From contig SFCN01000062.1 of assembly GCA_004558595.1 (NCBI GenBank), positions 1 to 13,788 on the forward strand: a stretch of 13,788 nucleotides of DNA, read 5' to 3'. This DNA is from Phascolarctobacterium sp. Its GTDB lineage: Bacteria; Bacillota; Negativicutes; Acidaminococcales; Acidaminococcaceae. Below, piece by piece: positions 7,366 to 13,788 of the stretch. The number at the start of each line of letters is the position of its first letter. Position 1 is the stretch's first letter. The notes beneath the pieces are model-generated. The model made no database searches. It saw nothing but the letters and a program-made list of their open reading frames with translations, and was not told the origin of the DNA. The translations under genes and the position numbers were made by a program.

Positions 7366-7396
7366 TTGTATACACAAGAAGAATACTTGTATACAT
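7366..7396. promoter_or_regulatory. Paired TGTATACA palindromes, candidate operator between ftsH and pyc
   Basis: TTGTATACA occurs at 7366-7374 and again at 7387-7395, 21 bp (two helical turns) apart. Each contains the perfect palindrome TGTATACA. Read as an inverted pair it is TTGTATAC-N15-GTATACAT. This resembles in layout the BirA operator known from E. coli (TTGTAAACC-N14/16-GGTTTACAA), which would make sense before a biotin enzyme, but the match is partial. It lies just upstream of the pyc -35 box. Confidence 0.4.
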
Positions 7397-7408
7397 CTAT
7401 GCTACATC

Positions 7409-7437
7409 TTGCATTAAGCAAGTCTTTTATATACAAT
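7409..7437 (+). promoter_or_regulatory. Sigma-A promoter of pyc
   Basis: TTGCAT (7409-7414) and TACAAT (7432-7437) are spaced by 17 bp. Transcription would begin near 7444, leaving a leader of about 25 bases that contains the AAAGGAGG ribosome-binding site (7455-7462). Confidence 0.7.
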
Positions 7438-7468
7438 TATGCTTGTAACTAAAAAAGGAGGTTCTGTT

Positions 7469-10400
7469 ATGCCTAAAATTAACACAGTCTTAGTTGCAAA
7501 TCGTGGCGAAATAGCTATCCGCGTTTTCCGTGCCTGCAATGAGCTGGGCATTCGCACCGTTGCTATATATTCTAAAGAAGATACCCTTTCCCTGCATCGT
7601 AATAAGGCCGACGAGGCTTATCAGGTTGGCGAGGGCAAAAGCCCTACGGACGCTTATCTTGATATCGAGGATATTCTTCGTGTGGCTCGCGAGCATGAGG
7701 TTGATGCCATCCATCCCGGCTATGGCTTTTTGTCTGAAAACAGCAATTTAGCCCGCCGCTGCCAAGAGGAGGGCATTACCTTTATCGGCCCTCGTCTGGA
7801 GCATTTGATTATGTTCGGCGACAAGATCAACGCCCGTAAACAGGCTGAGCTGGCCGGCATCCCCATGATCCCCGGCAGCAAGGGCACCGTCAACTCTCTG
7901 CAGGAGGTGCTGGACTTTGGCGAAAGCTATGGCTATCCCATCATCATCAAGGCCGTTAACGGCGGCGGTGGTCGCGGCATGCGCGTCGTGCACTCCGCCG
8001 AGGAAGCCATCACCGCTTATGATTTAGCCAAAAGCGAAGCTAAGAAGGCCTTTGGCAATGATGAAATCTATTTGGAAAAATATTTGCAAAACCCCAAGCA
8101 TATCGAGGTGCAAATCATCGGCGATATGCACGGTAATTTAATGCATCTTTTCGAACGTGATTGCTCCGTACAGCGTCGTCACCAAAAGCTGGTGGAGATC
8201 GCCCCGGCCTTCTCCCTGCCATTGGAGCAGCGCAAGGCTATTTGCGATGCCGCTGTGAAATTGATGAAGAATGTCGACTATATCAGCGCCGGTACCGTAG
8301 AATTTTTGGCTACGCCCGACGGCAAATTCTACTTCATCGAGGTCAACCCCCGTATTCAGGTAGAGCATACCGTCACCGAGCAAATCACCGGTATCGATAT
8401 CGTGCAAACCCAAATCAAGGTCGCTGAGGGCTACGACCTGCACGGTCCGGAAATCGGCCTGCCCCAGCAGGAGGATTTGCATACCATCGGCCATGCTATT
8501 CAGTGCCGTATTACTACCGAGGACCCCTCTAACAATTTTATGCCCGACACCGGCAAGCTGATTACCTATCGTAGCGGCGGCGGCATGGGCATTCGTCTGG
8601 ACGGCGGTAACGCCTTCACTGGCTCCGTTATCACTCCCTACTACGATTCTCTTTTGGTTAAGGCCACTACCTGGGGTCTGAGCCATCAAATCGCTATTAC
8701 CAAAATGCTGCGCTGCTTGAAGGAATTCCGTATCCGCGGCGTAAAGACCAATATTCAATTCTTGGAAAATGTGCTGCAAAACGAGCACTTCATCAAGGGC
8801 GACTATACTACGGACTTTGTGGACCACACTTCTGAGCTGTTCGTGTTCCCTAAAACACTGGACCGCGGCAACAAGCTGCTCCATTATATTGCCGATGTTA
8901 CCGTCAACGGTTATTCCAACGTGGGCGTACAGCCCAAGCCCGACTTCGCGCCCCTAAATCTGCCCAAGCACTACAACGGCTTCCTGGCTTTGGGCGCTAA
9001 GCATGTGCTAGACAGCCAAGGCCCTGAGGGCCTTGCCGATTGGGTTATGGCTCAGCAGGAGGTTTTGGTTACCGATACCACCTTCCGTGATGCTCACCAA
9101 TCTCTTTTCGCTACCCGTCTGCGTACCGCCGACATGCTGCGAGTAATGCGCGACACAGCGGGCAAGCTCCCCGGCTTTTTCTCCTTTGAATGCTGGGGCG
9201 GCGCTACCTTCGACGTAGCTTATCGCTTCCTGGACGAAAGCCCATGGCAGCGTCTGGCCCAATTCCGCGAGGCTGCGCCCAACGTGCTGCTGCAAATGCT
9301 GCTCCGCGGCGCTAACGCCGTTGGCTATACTAGCTATCCCGATAATGTGGTTAAGCAATTTATTAAATTAGCTGCGAAAAACGGCATCGATGTCTTCCGC
9401 ATTTTCGATAGTCTGAACGGCCTCGATAATATGCGTCTTTCCATCGACACTGTTCGCGAATGCGGCAAGGTAGCCGAAGCAGCCCTGTGCTACACCGGCG
9501 ATATTCTCGACCCCCATCGCGACAAATACGATTTACAATACTACATCAACATGGCTAAGGCTTTGGAAAAGGCCGGCGCCAACATTATCGCCATCAAGGA
9601 TATGGCTGGTCTCCTGAAGCCTGAAGCCGCCTATCGCTTGGTGAGCAGTCTGAAATCCTATGTGGGCGTGCCCATTCACCTGCACACCCATGAGGGCAGC
9701 GGCAACGCTATTTATACCTATGCTCGCGCTATCGACGCCGGCGTAGATATCGTGGACACCGCCATGAGCGCCATGAGCTGTGGCACTGCCCAGCCCTCCA
9801 CCGCTAGCCTCTACTACGCCTTGAGCGGTCATCCCCGTCAACCCCGTCTAGATGTGGACGCTTTGAACGAAATGTCCCGCTATTGGGAAACCGTACGCCC
9901 CTATTACAAGGCTGCGGATAGGACCGAAAACTTCCCCAATCCTGAGGTTTATTGCCACGAAATGCCCGGTGGCCAATACACCAATTTGAAGCAACAAGCC
10001 CAAGCGCTTGGTCTCATTGACCGTTGGGAAGAAATCAAGGATATGTATCACAGAGTATCCATGATGTTCGGCGACCTGATTAAGGTTACTCCCTCCTCTA
10101 AAATCGTAGGCGATATGGCCCTCTTTATGGTACAAAATGACCTTAGCGAAGAAGATGTTTACGCTAAGGGCGATGTGCTGGACTTCCCCGCCTCCGTTGT
10201 AGAATTTTTCGAGGGCCGCATCGGCGTGCCTTATCAGGGATTCCCTGAAAAGCTACAAAAGATTATCCTCAAGGGTCGTGAGCCCATCACCGTGCGTCCC
10301 GGCGCCGCCTTAGCTCCGGTGGATTTTGAAGCCGTACGCACGAAGCTAGCCGAGATGAGCGCTCCCACCACTGATGAAGCTATCAGCTCCTATTGCCTCT

Positions 10401-10915
10401 ATCCTAAGGTATTCACCGATTGGGTTACTCGCTACAATGAATTTGGTGATGTGTCCGTGCTGGACTCCCCCACCTTCTTCTTCGGCATGACCCCCGGCGA
10501 AAAGATTAAGGTTGAAATCGAGCAAGGCAAGGTTTTAGTCATTAAGCTTGTACATGTTTCCGAGGCTAACTCCGCCGGCATGCGCACCGTTACCTTCGAA
10601 TTCAACGGTCTCCCCCGTGAAATCGAGGTCAAGGACCGCAACGCCAAGGCTACCGAAATTACCCGCAAGAAGGCTGATAAGTCCAACATGGGCGAAATCG
10701 GCGCTTCCCTCTCCGGCTCCGTAGTGAAGGTGCTGGTAGAAAAGGGTCAAGCCGTAACTAAGGGTACCCCCTTAATCATTACCGAAGCCATGAAGATGGA
10801 GACTACCCTCTCCGCTCCTATCAGCGGCATTGTGAGCATTATTCACGTTGCTCCCGGCGAGCGTGTAGAAAGCGGCGACTGCCTCATGGAAATCAAAACC
10901 CAAGTAGACAAATAA
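7469..10915 (+). CDS. pyc: Pyruvate carboxylase
   Basis: Multidomain biotin enzyme that carboxylates pyruvate to oxaloacetate using ATP and bicarbonate; cytoplasmic, anaplerotic. Of several possible starts I use ATG 7469, which has AAAGGAGG six bases upstream; the frame opens at ATG 7439 without such a site and that ATG nearly overlaps the -10 box. The product has 1148 residues, normal for the single-chain alpha4 form. Domains: biotin carboxylase (about 1-450; VLVANRGEIAIRVFRA near the start, glycine loop GGGGRGM 165-171, FIEVNPRIQVEHTVTE 289-304), carboxyltransferase (about 530-830; TDTTFRDAHQS 535-545, lysine K710 in IAIKDMAG, metal ligands H739 and H741, Thr773), and biotin carrier domain (about 1075-1148; EAMKM with biotinyl Lys1109). 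The motif after the metal histidines reads HTHEGSG rather than the usual HTHDTSG. Confidence 0.95.
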   Translation: MPKINTVLVANRGEIAIRVFRACNELGIRTVAIYSKEDTLSLHRNKADEAYQVGEGKSPTDAYLDIEDILRVAREHEVDAIHPGYGFLSENSNLARRCQEEGITFIGPRLEHLIMFGDKINARKQAELAGIPMIPGSKGTVNSLQEVLDFGESYGYPIIIKAVNGGGGRGMRVVHSAEEAITAYDLAKSEAKKAFGNDEIYLEKYLQNPKHIEVQIIGDMHGNLMHLFERDCSVQRRHQKLVEIAPAFSLPLEQRKAICDAAVKLMKNVDYISAGTVEFLATPDGKFYFIEVNPRIQVEHTVTEQITGIDIVQTQIKVAEGYDLHGPEIGLPQQEDLHTIGHAIQCRITTEDPSNNFMPDTGKLITYRSGGGMGIRLDGGNAFTGSVITPYYDSLLVKATTWGLSHQIAITKMLRCLKEFRIRGVKTNIQFLENVLQNEHFIKGDYTTDFVDHTSELFVFPKTLDRGNKLLHYIADVTVNGYSNVGVQPKPDFAPLNLPKHYNGFLALGAKHVLDSQGPEGLADWVMAQQEVLVTDTTFRDAHQSLFATRLRTADMLRVMRDTAGKLPGFFSFECWGGATFDVAYRFLDESPWQRLAQFREAAPNVLLQMLLRGANAVGYTSYPDNVVKQFIKLAAKNGIDVFRIFDSLNGLDNMRLSIDTVRECGKVAEAALCYTGDILDPHRDKYDLQYYINMAKALEKAGANIIAIKDMAGLLKPEAAYRLVSSLKSYVGVPIHLHTHEGSGNAIYTYARAIDAGVDIVDTAMSAMSCGTAQPSTASLYYALSGHPRQPRLDVDALNEMSRYWETVRPYYKAADRTENFPNPEVYCHEMPGGQYTNLKQQAQALGLIDRWEEIKDMYHRVSMMFGDLIKVTPSSKIVGDMALFMVQNDLSEEDVYAKGDVLDFPASVVEFFEGRIGVPYQGFPEKLQKIILKGREPITVRPGAALAPVDFEAVRTKLAEMSAPTTDEAISSYCLYPKVFTDWVTRYNEFGDVSVLDSPTFFFGMTPGEKIKVEIEQGKVLVIKLVHVSEANSAGMRTVTFEFNGLPREIEVKDRNAKATEITRKKADKSNMGEIGASLSGSVVKVLVEKGQAVTKGTPLIITEAMKMETTLSAPISGIVSIIHVAPGERVESGDCLMEIKTQVDK

Positions 10916-10992
10916 TACTTGTCATTGCGTAAAGTATATGATACACTGAAAAAGCAGAAGGTGTGGACGCGTTTCTTCCAATGCGTGACACA

Positions 10993-11024
10993 AAAAAAGC
11001 AGCGGAGGCGACCGCTGCTTTTTT
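10993..11024 (+). terminator. Intrinsic terminator after pyc
   Basis: Stem AGCAGCGG/CCGCTGCT (10998-11005 with 11012-11019), 6-base loop, flanked by an A-run on the left and T-run (11019-11024) on the right. It lies 78 bp after the pyc stop. The flanking A/T runs pair and could let it act in both directions. Confidence 0.85.
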
Positions 11025-11042
11025 ATACTTTATTTGCTACAG

Positions 11043-11230
11043 AACAGTAATTGGTAATCAGCAGGCGAGCTGTGATTTTTAGCAAATGAGTGGCTTGGTA
11101 CAATGGCCTCAAGGGTTCGAAAAACTATATTGTTTTGCGAGACAAATAGTACCCCGCAGAGGCCAATTGAACCCCACGAAATTGGCGTCAAGAAAATCAC
11201 TTGCGAGCCTGATGATTACTTATTACTGTT
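11043..11230. repeat. 188-bp imperfect palindrome (MITE-like or structured element)
   Basis: The ends are an exact 9-bp inverted repeat, AACAGTAAT (11043-11051) and ATTACTGTT (11222-11230). The pairing continues inward with few mismatches: GTAATCA, CAGGC and GTGATTTT on the left (to 11079) match the complement of 11193-11221. Further in, GTGG..., TGGCCTC (11104-11110) pairs with GAGGCCA (11159-11165), and ACTAT (11124-11128) with ATAGT (11146-11150), down to a small apical loop. There is no ORF inside. Together with the short stretches on either side it accounts for the gene-free region between pyc and the next gene. A non-autonomous mobile element or an RNA hairpin are both possible. Confidence 0.7.
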
Positions 11231-11250
11231 TATAATCATATATTTATAAT
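11231..11250 (+). promoter_or_regulatory. Tandem TATAAT boxes before the broken gene
   Basis: TATAAT occurs at 11231-11236, directly at the right end of the palindrome, and again at 11245-11250. Neither has a good -35 at standard spacing, so the assignment is tentative. A weak AGGA ribosome-binding site lies between the boxes and ATG 11263. Confidence 0.35.
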
Positions 11251-11262
11251 TAGGATATAACT

Positions 11263-11595
11263 ATGCAACAATCATTATACGACTACATACAACAGCATAT
11301 TGATGAGGACGGCATCTTTACGGAGCGCACTTTGCCAGACGGCAACGACTACATCAACATCGTCGAGCCTGGACAGACCGACGCTTTTTACTATACCGCC
11401 GACATGCCCTCCAGCGATGAGGACGCTAGCACCCTGAACAAGGATTTGCGTGCCTATCTTGCGGAGCCCAGCGCCAACAACCACCAACGGCTCTACAAGC
11501 ACCTCAAGGACATGTCCATGGCCGAATACGCCGACCCCTTCATCGCTGCCTTCGACAGCGACGACATGAACGAAACCGCCATCGGGAGCCGCTGA
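11263..11595 (+). CDS. N-terminal part of the split helical protein
   Basis: Open frame of 110 residues beginning MQQSLYDYIQQHIDEDGIF. The segment LPDGNDYINIVEPGQTDAFYYTADMP resembles the N-terminal 'INIIExGKxDAFY' region I associate with the clostridial family named in the pseudogene entry. It is acidic, with no signal peptide or membrane segment. The last few residues (about ETAIGSR) probably arise from reading past the frame break and are not native. If translated alone it would be a truncated product. Confidence 0.55.
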   Translation: MQQSLYDYIQQHIDEDGIFTERTLPDGNDYINIVEPGQTDAFYYTADMPSSDEDASTLNKDLRAYLAEPSANNHQRLYKHLKDMSMAEYADPFIAAFDSDDMNETAIGSR

Positions 11596-11627
11596 AATTC
11601 GCCATCCTTCTGTTCGGTCTTTACGGC

Positions 11628-12776
11628 ATGCAGCACATTGAAGAGGAGGACCCGGAGCTGTGGCGTGATTTAGTGACCATTGCCCACTGCGAAGAATTCA
11701 CCTTCGCCTTTCTCTACAGCTGCCGCGTCACCAATTATATTTCCCAAAAAGCAGTGTGGGAGCTGCTGGGCTGCACCAAGGGCTGGGGCAAGGTCTTCGC
11801 CATTATCGACTGCCAATGTCCGGACGATGACCATCGCCGTTGGCTGCTGCAAAATGGACCCGACATAGATGTGGAATATCCACCCCTTGCCGTAAAGCTG
11901 ATTCAGGCGACCCAGCTGGATAAATTTTTGGCGCAGCCTGTCATCGACTACCCCAGCTATAAAAGCGCTATCGCCATAGTGGGCAATTATATGATGCTGC
12001 TACTGCATTATAATCCTGATGCTGTACGAGAAAACTATAATCTTACCGATATTGACCTCTACAGCCTGTTGAAGCATTTGCTGCATCACGCTCTCTATCT
12101 GTCCGTGGAAGCCGAAGATATGCTGGACATGATTACCATGGCTACCTCCTTGCGCAGCATGCAGGAGGAAAACGCTCTCTATTCTCTAACTCCTAACCAA
12201 ATTCAAGAGCTCATCGCGGCCTGCGATAAAATGGTTTATTCCACCAATTGGGAGCCCATTATCGCCTCCCGTCTCTTTGAACAGAACCAAGTGAACTATC
12301 AGCTAGCCGATCTGGCCTATGAGCTAGAGCTGGATATTTGGCAGCGCTTGTACGACTTTTGGCTTACCCATCCCCTGGAATTTACCCTTTTGCCTTATCT
12401 CCTCTCCTATGAAGGTGGCACTCGCTCCGACAGGGTACTGGCTCGTCTCACCGAGCAATTACCCCTTTACGCCTCGGATTTACACTCCCTAGTAGTGCCC
12501 CTGCATTACTTGCGGACCCATCCAGGTAAGGGCGAGGCCATTTTGTGCGCGGCCCTTGGCTCCATGTTCGAGCTTTTGCGTAGCTGTGCCTGCGACGTGC
12601 TGGAGGCTTGGGGGCCAGAGGGCATTACCCCAACCATAAAGAATAGTATCTATACCGCTATGCGCAGCAGTACGGACGATCTAGTACGAGCACGCCTCAC
12701 GGCCATTCTTCTAGGGCACAAGCTTGACCTGGAAGCATTCTTGCAAAAGCAAAAGAAAAAAATGAAAAAGAAGTAA
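11628..12776 (+). CDS. C-terminal part of the split helical protein
   Basis: Open frame of 382 residues from ATG 11628, although the coding frame extends in sense upstream (EPLKFAILLFGLYG before the Met). The sequence is rich in predicted helices with spaced Leu/Ala and repeated 'LxxLxxxLP' patterns, suggesting a HEAT/ARM-like alpha-solenoid; this is inference from composition. Conserved-looking stretches are HCEEFTFAFLYSCRV, CTKGWGKVFAI and RRWLLQNG. The C-terminus is strongly basic (QKQKKKMKKK). There are no catalytic motifs that I recognise. No clear terminator follows directly. Confidence 0.6.
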   Translation: MQHIEEEDPELWRDLVTIAHCEEFTFAFLYSCRVTNYISQKAVWELLGCTKGWGKVFAIIDCQCPDDDHRRWLLQNGPDIDVEYPPLAVKLIQATQLDKFLAQPVIDYPSYKSAIAIVGNYMMLLLHYNPDAVRENYNLTDIDLYSLLKHLLHHALYLSVEAEDMLDMITMATSLRSMQEENALYSLTPNQIQELIAACDKMVYSTNWEPIIASRLFEQNQVNYQLADLAYELELDIWQRLYDFWLTHPLEFTLLPYLLSYEGGTRSDRVLARLTEQLPLYASDLHSLVVPLHYLRTHPGKGEAILCAALGSMFELLRSCACDVLEAWGPEGITPTIKNSIYTAMRSSTDDLVRARLTAILLGHKLDLEAFLQKQKKKMKKK

Positions 12777-12787
12777 AAAAGCCTAAA

Positions 12788-12801
12788 TTAGCACTTGCTA
12801 A
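12788..12801. promoter_or_regulatory. Perfect 14-bp palindrome over the -35 box of the small-RNA promoter
   Basis: TTAGCACTTGCTAA is fully self-complementary outside a 2-base centre (TTAGCA and TGCTAA arms). It covers the -35 hexamer TTGCTA (12795-12800), a natural place for a repressor operator. The left half matches one arm of the CIRCE element (TTAGCACTC) but the second CIRCE arm is missing. Confidence 0.4.
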
Positions 12802-12823
12802 CTCCAGCAGAATATGTTATAAT
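12795..12823 (+). promoter_or_regulatory. Strong extended -10 promoter
   Basis: TTGCTA (12795-12800), a 17-bp spacer, and TATAAT (12818-12823) with the extended -10 dinucleotide TG at 12815-12816. It predicts a start near 12830 and has no ORF downstream before the terminator at 12951-12992. Confidence 0.8.
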
Positions 12824-12829
12824 CAAAGC

Positions 12830-12992
12830 GTAGTAAGCAATAGCTAATCAAGATTTTGCATTTCGACCCTTCCTGATTTTACAGCCTTGACCTTGACCAT
12901 ATTCCTTCCAAAGCATCTGATTAGCATGCTACTATGACCACATTCTCCTCAAAAAGATGACTGCGTTCGCACTTACGCAGTCATCTTTTTTT
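12830..12992 (+). ncRNA. Candidate structured small RNA, about 163 nt, family not recognised
   Basis: A strong promoter and a strong terminator bracket about 163 bases without a credible ORF. Near the 5' end TAGTA (12831-12835), GCA (12837-12839) and GCTAATCA (12843-12850) pair in order with TACTA (12930-12934), TGC (12927-12929) and TGATTAGC (12918-12925), giving 16 base pairs with small bulges. This closing stem encloses a 67-base CU-rich loop with CCCTTCCT (12867-12874), a tandem CCTTGA/CCTTGA (12885-12896) and ATTCCTTCC (12901-12909). A further TTCTCCTC (12943-12950) lies before the terminator. CU-rich single-stranded segments of this kind can pair with Shine-Dalgarno sequences in known Gram-positive sRNAs, so mRNA repression is a reasonable guess. 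It does not match 6S or other RNA classes I can recall. Confidence 0.6.
12951..12992 (+). terminator. Intrinsic terminator of the small-RNA candidate
   Basis: An 11-bp perfect stem GATGACTGCGT/ACGCAGTCATC (12956-12966 with 12975-12985), 8-base loop, then seven T (12986-12992); five A (12951-12955) on the left extend pairing and could allow bidirectional action. Confidence 0.92.
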
Positions 12993-13030
12993 GTCTAATC
13001 CTTCTTTTTTCCTAATTCAGCAAAATATAT

Positions 13031-13060
13031 TTGCCTTTTTCATATAGTATGCTTTATAAT
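13031..13060 (+). promoter_or_regulatory. Promoter of the diguanylate cyclase gene
   Basis: TTGCCT (13031-13036) and TATAAT (13055-13060) are 18 bp apart. The start would be near 13067, leaving a leader of about 56 bases that contains a small hairpin, GCCAG (13090-13094) with CTGGC (13102-13106). Confidence 0.7.
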
Positions 13061-13122
13061 AAGGTTAGACATTTGTGACGAAATTTTCTGCCAGTTGTTT
13101 TCTGGCGCTGAAGGGGATTTTT

Positions 13123-13788
13123 ATGGACAAGGCAAGAACAACCCTGCACTGCATGCGTGGTCCGGCGCCCACGCCCAGCTGCCTCTGCAAGCTACAAAAG
13201 CTGTCCCTTATTTTGGAAGCAAGTAAACTGGACGCCTTTGAATATGTTTCCGCTAAGGATACCTTAACGGTCTACGACAATTGCTTGAATGTAATTACCC
13301 AAGTTGAAGACTTCCTGCAAAACATTGATTACAATAGCTCCATCGATCCTCAGTATCGTGATAAGGTGAGGCAATTCTTTTTAGGTGATGTAGCCCAGCC
13401 GCTGTACAGCGAGGGAACTCGTGTTTCCGACGGCAAGCACGTCACCTGTTTCGTACAGGGCATGCTCCTCCCGGACGAAGATAATAACGCTTATGTTATT
13501 TTGGGCACTATTAAGGACATTACGACCTTTACTGAAAAGGCTCAGCAGCTGGAAAAGAAAACCCAGCTTGATTCCTTAACAGGGCTTTATAACCATGCCC
13601 ATGGCATGGAGCTGATTAACAACGAGCTCCACAACAAGAATCCCTTCGATACCTGCGCCTTCGCCATTGTGGATATAGACTTCTTCAAGCAGATTAACGA
13701 TACCTATGGCCATCTTTTTGGCGACCATGTTTTGCTAGAGCTCTCTACCATTTTTAAGGAAGTGCTCCCCTCCGACACTATTATTTCC
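13123..13788 (+). CDS. Diguanylate cyclase (GGDEF domain) with N-terminal sensor region, cut by window edge
   Basis: The first 222 codons are present. ATG 13123 follows AAGGGG seven bases upstream. Residues about 1-145 form a probable PAS-like sensory region (FEYVSAKDTLTVYDN..., GKHVTCFVQGMLLPDEDNNAYVILGTIKDIT), linked by a short helix (FTEKAQQLEKKTQ) to a GGDEF domain beginning DSLTGLYNHAHGMELI. The metal/substrate-binding segment VDIDFFKQINDTYGHLFGDHVL is intact. The GGDEF signature itself lies beyond the window, so I cannot say whether the active site is functional or whether an EAL domain follows. No transmembrane segment is seen, suggesting a cytoplasmic sensor. The product would make cyclic di-GMP from GTP. 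Confidence 0.85.
   Translation, partial: MDKARTTLHCMRGPAPTPSCLCKLQKLSLILEASKLDAFEYVSAKDTLTVYDNCLNVITQVEDFLQNIDYNSSIDPQYRDKVRQFFLGDVAQPLYSEGTRVSDGKHVTCFVQGMLLPDEDNNAYVILGTIKDITTFTEKAQQLEKKTQLDSLTGLYNHAHGMELINNELHNKNPFDTCAFAIVDIDFFKQINDTYGHLFGDHVLLELSTIFKEVLPSDTIIS

Larger units (their letters stand above)
11263..12776 (+). pseudogene. Frame-disrupted gene of a clostridial helical-protein family (often labelled 'limonene hydroxylase')
   Basis: Two ORFs in different frames together read like one protein of about 505 residues. The first ends at TGA 11593-11595. The second frame is already open upstream of its first ATG (11628) and reads NRHREPLKFAILLFGLYG straight into it, as expected for an interior segment. 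That ATG has no ribosome-binding site. The summed length, 1514 bp, is one base short of a whole number of codons. No slippery heptamer is visible in the overlap, so a mutation or sequence error is more likely than programmed frameshifting. The family resemblance is from memory; the 'limonene hydroxylase' name used in some clostridial annotations is not supported by anything seen here. Confidence 0.65.

Noticed and set aside
8138..8884. Long minus-strand open frame of 248 codons opposite pyc
   Set aside because: It is antisense to the biotin carboxylase domain and shows the same kind of shadow composition.
11110..11125. T-arm-like GGGTTCGAAAA, possible tRNA
   Set aside because: There is no acceptor stem, D-arm or anticodon arm in place; the segment lies in the inner part of the 188-bp palindrome.
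11560..11630. Programmed -1 frameshift joining the two ORFs
   Set aside because: No X-XXY-YYZ slippery heptamer and no clear stimulatory hairpin in the region where both frames are open.
12830..12992. Riboswitch or attenuator for the diguanylate cyclase gene
   Set aside because: The gene has its own promoter (13031-13060) downstream of the terminator, and no cyclic di-GMP aptamer signature or antiterminator was visible.
1..13788. CRISPR array, complete insertion sequence, rRNA or tRNA genes
   Set aside because: No regularly spaced direct repeats, no full transposase with flanking inverted repeats, and no RNA gene signatures were seen.

Overview
The window most likely comes from a Firmicute chromosome, and a diderm Negativicutes-type organism is my best guess. 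The base composition is near-balanced. Ribosome-binding sites are strong AGGAGG types and promoters are sigma-A-like. There is a biotin-dependent pyruvate carboxylase, an FtsH of the variant common in Clostridia, and a compact type II secretion/type IV pilus (comG-like) operon. The lineage call is inference; no rRNA or other marker gene is present.

Layout. Positions 1-134 (minus) hold the first 44 codons of a gene resembling Rpn/PD-(D/E)XK 'transposase' proteins. Positions 325-3926 (minus) are a six-gene pilus/pseudopilus operon, read from right to left: an inner-membrane platform protein (GspF/PilC/ComGB), a major pseudopilin (GspG/ComGC), three overlapping minor prepilins (GspH-, GspI- and GspJ-like), and a last prepilin-like protein whose C-terminus looks like a beta-helix. 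No assembly ATPase or prepilin peptidase is present. Positions 4092-7217 (minus) carry ftsH followed 36 bp later by an MdtG-like MFS transporter, ending in a strong intrinsic terminator at about 4000-4044.

A 220-250 bp divergent control region separates ftsH from pyc (7469-10915, plus). It has one promoter for each gene and two copies of the palindrome TGTATACA, 21 bp apart. After the pyc terminator (about 10993-11024) comes a 188-bp imperfect palindrome (11043-11230), which abuts the promoter of a frame-broken gene (11263-12776) from a clostridial helical-protein family.

Downstream, a strong extended -10 promoter and a textbook terminator bracket about 163 bp with no ORF (12830-12992). This is a good candidate for an unannotated structured small RNA with a CU-rich loop. 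The window ends inside a diguanylate cyclase gene (13123 onward, plus) with its own promoter.

Functional links. The pilus genes form one translationally coupled unit. ftsH and the MFS gene are probably co-transcribed. pyc supplies oxaloacetate by anaplerosis and looks strongly expressed. The two least explained elements are the small-RNA candidate and the 188-bp palindrome.
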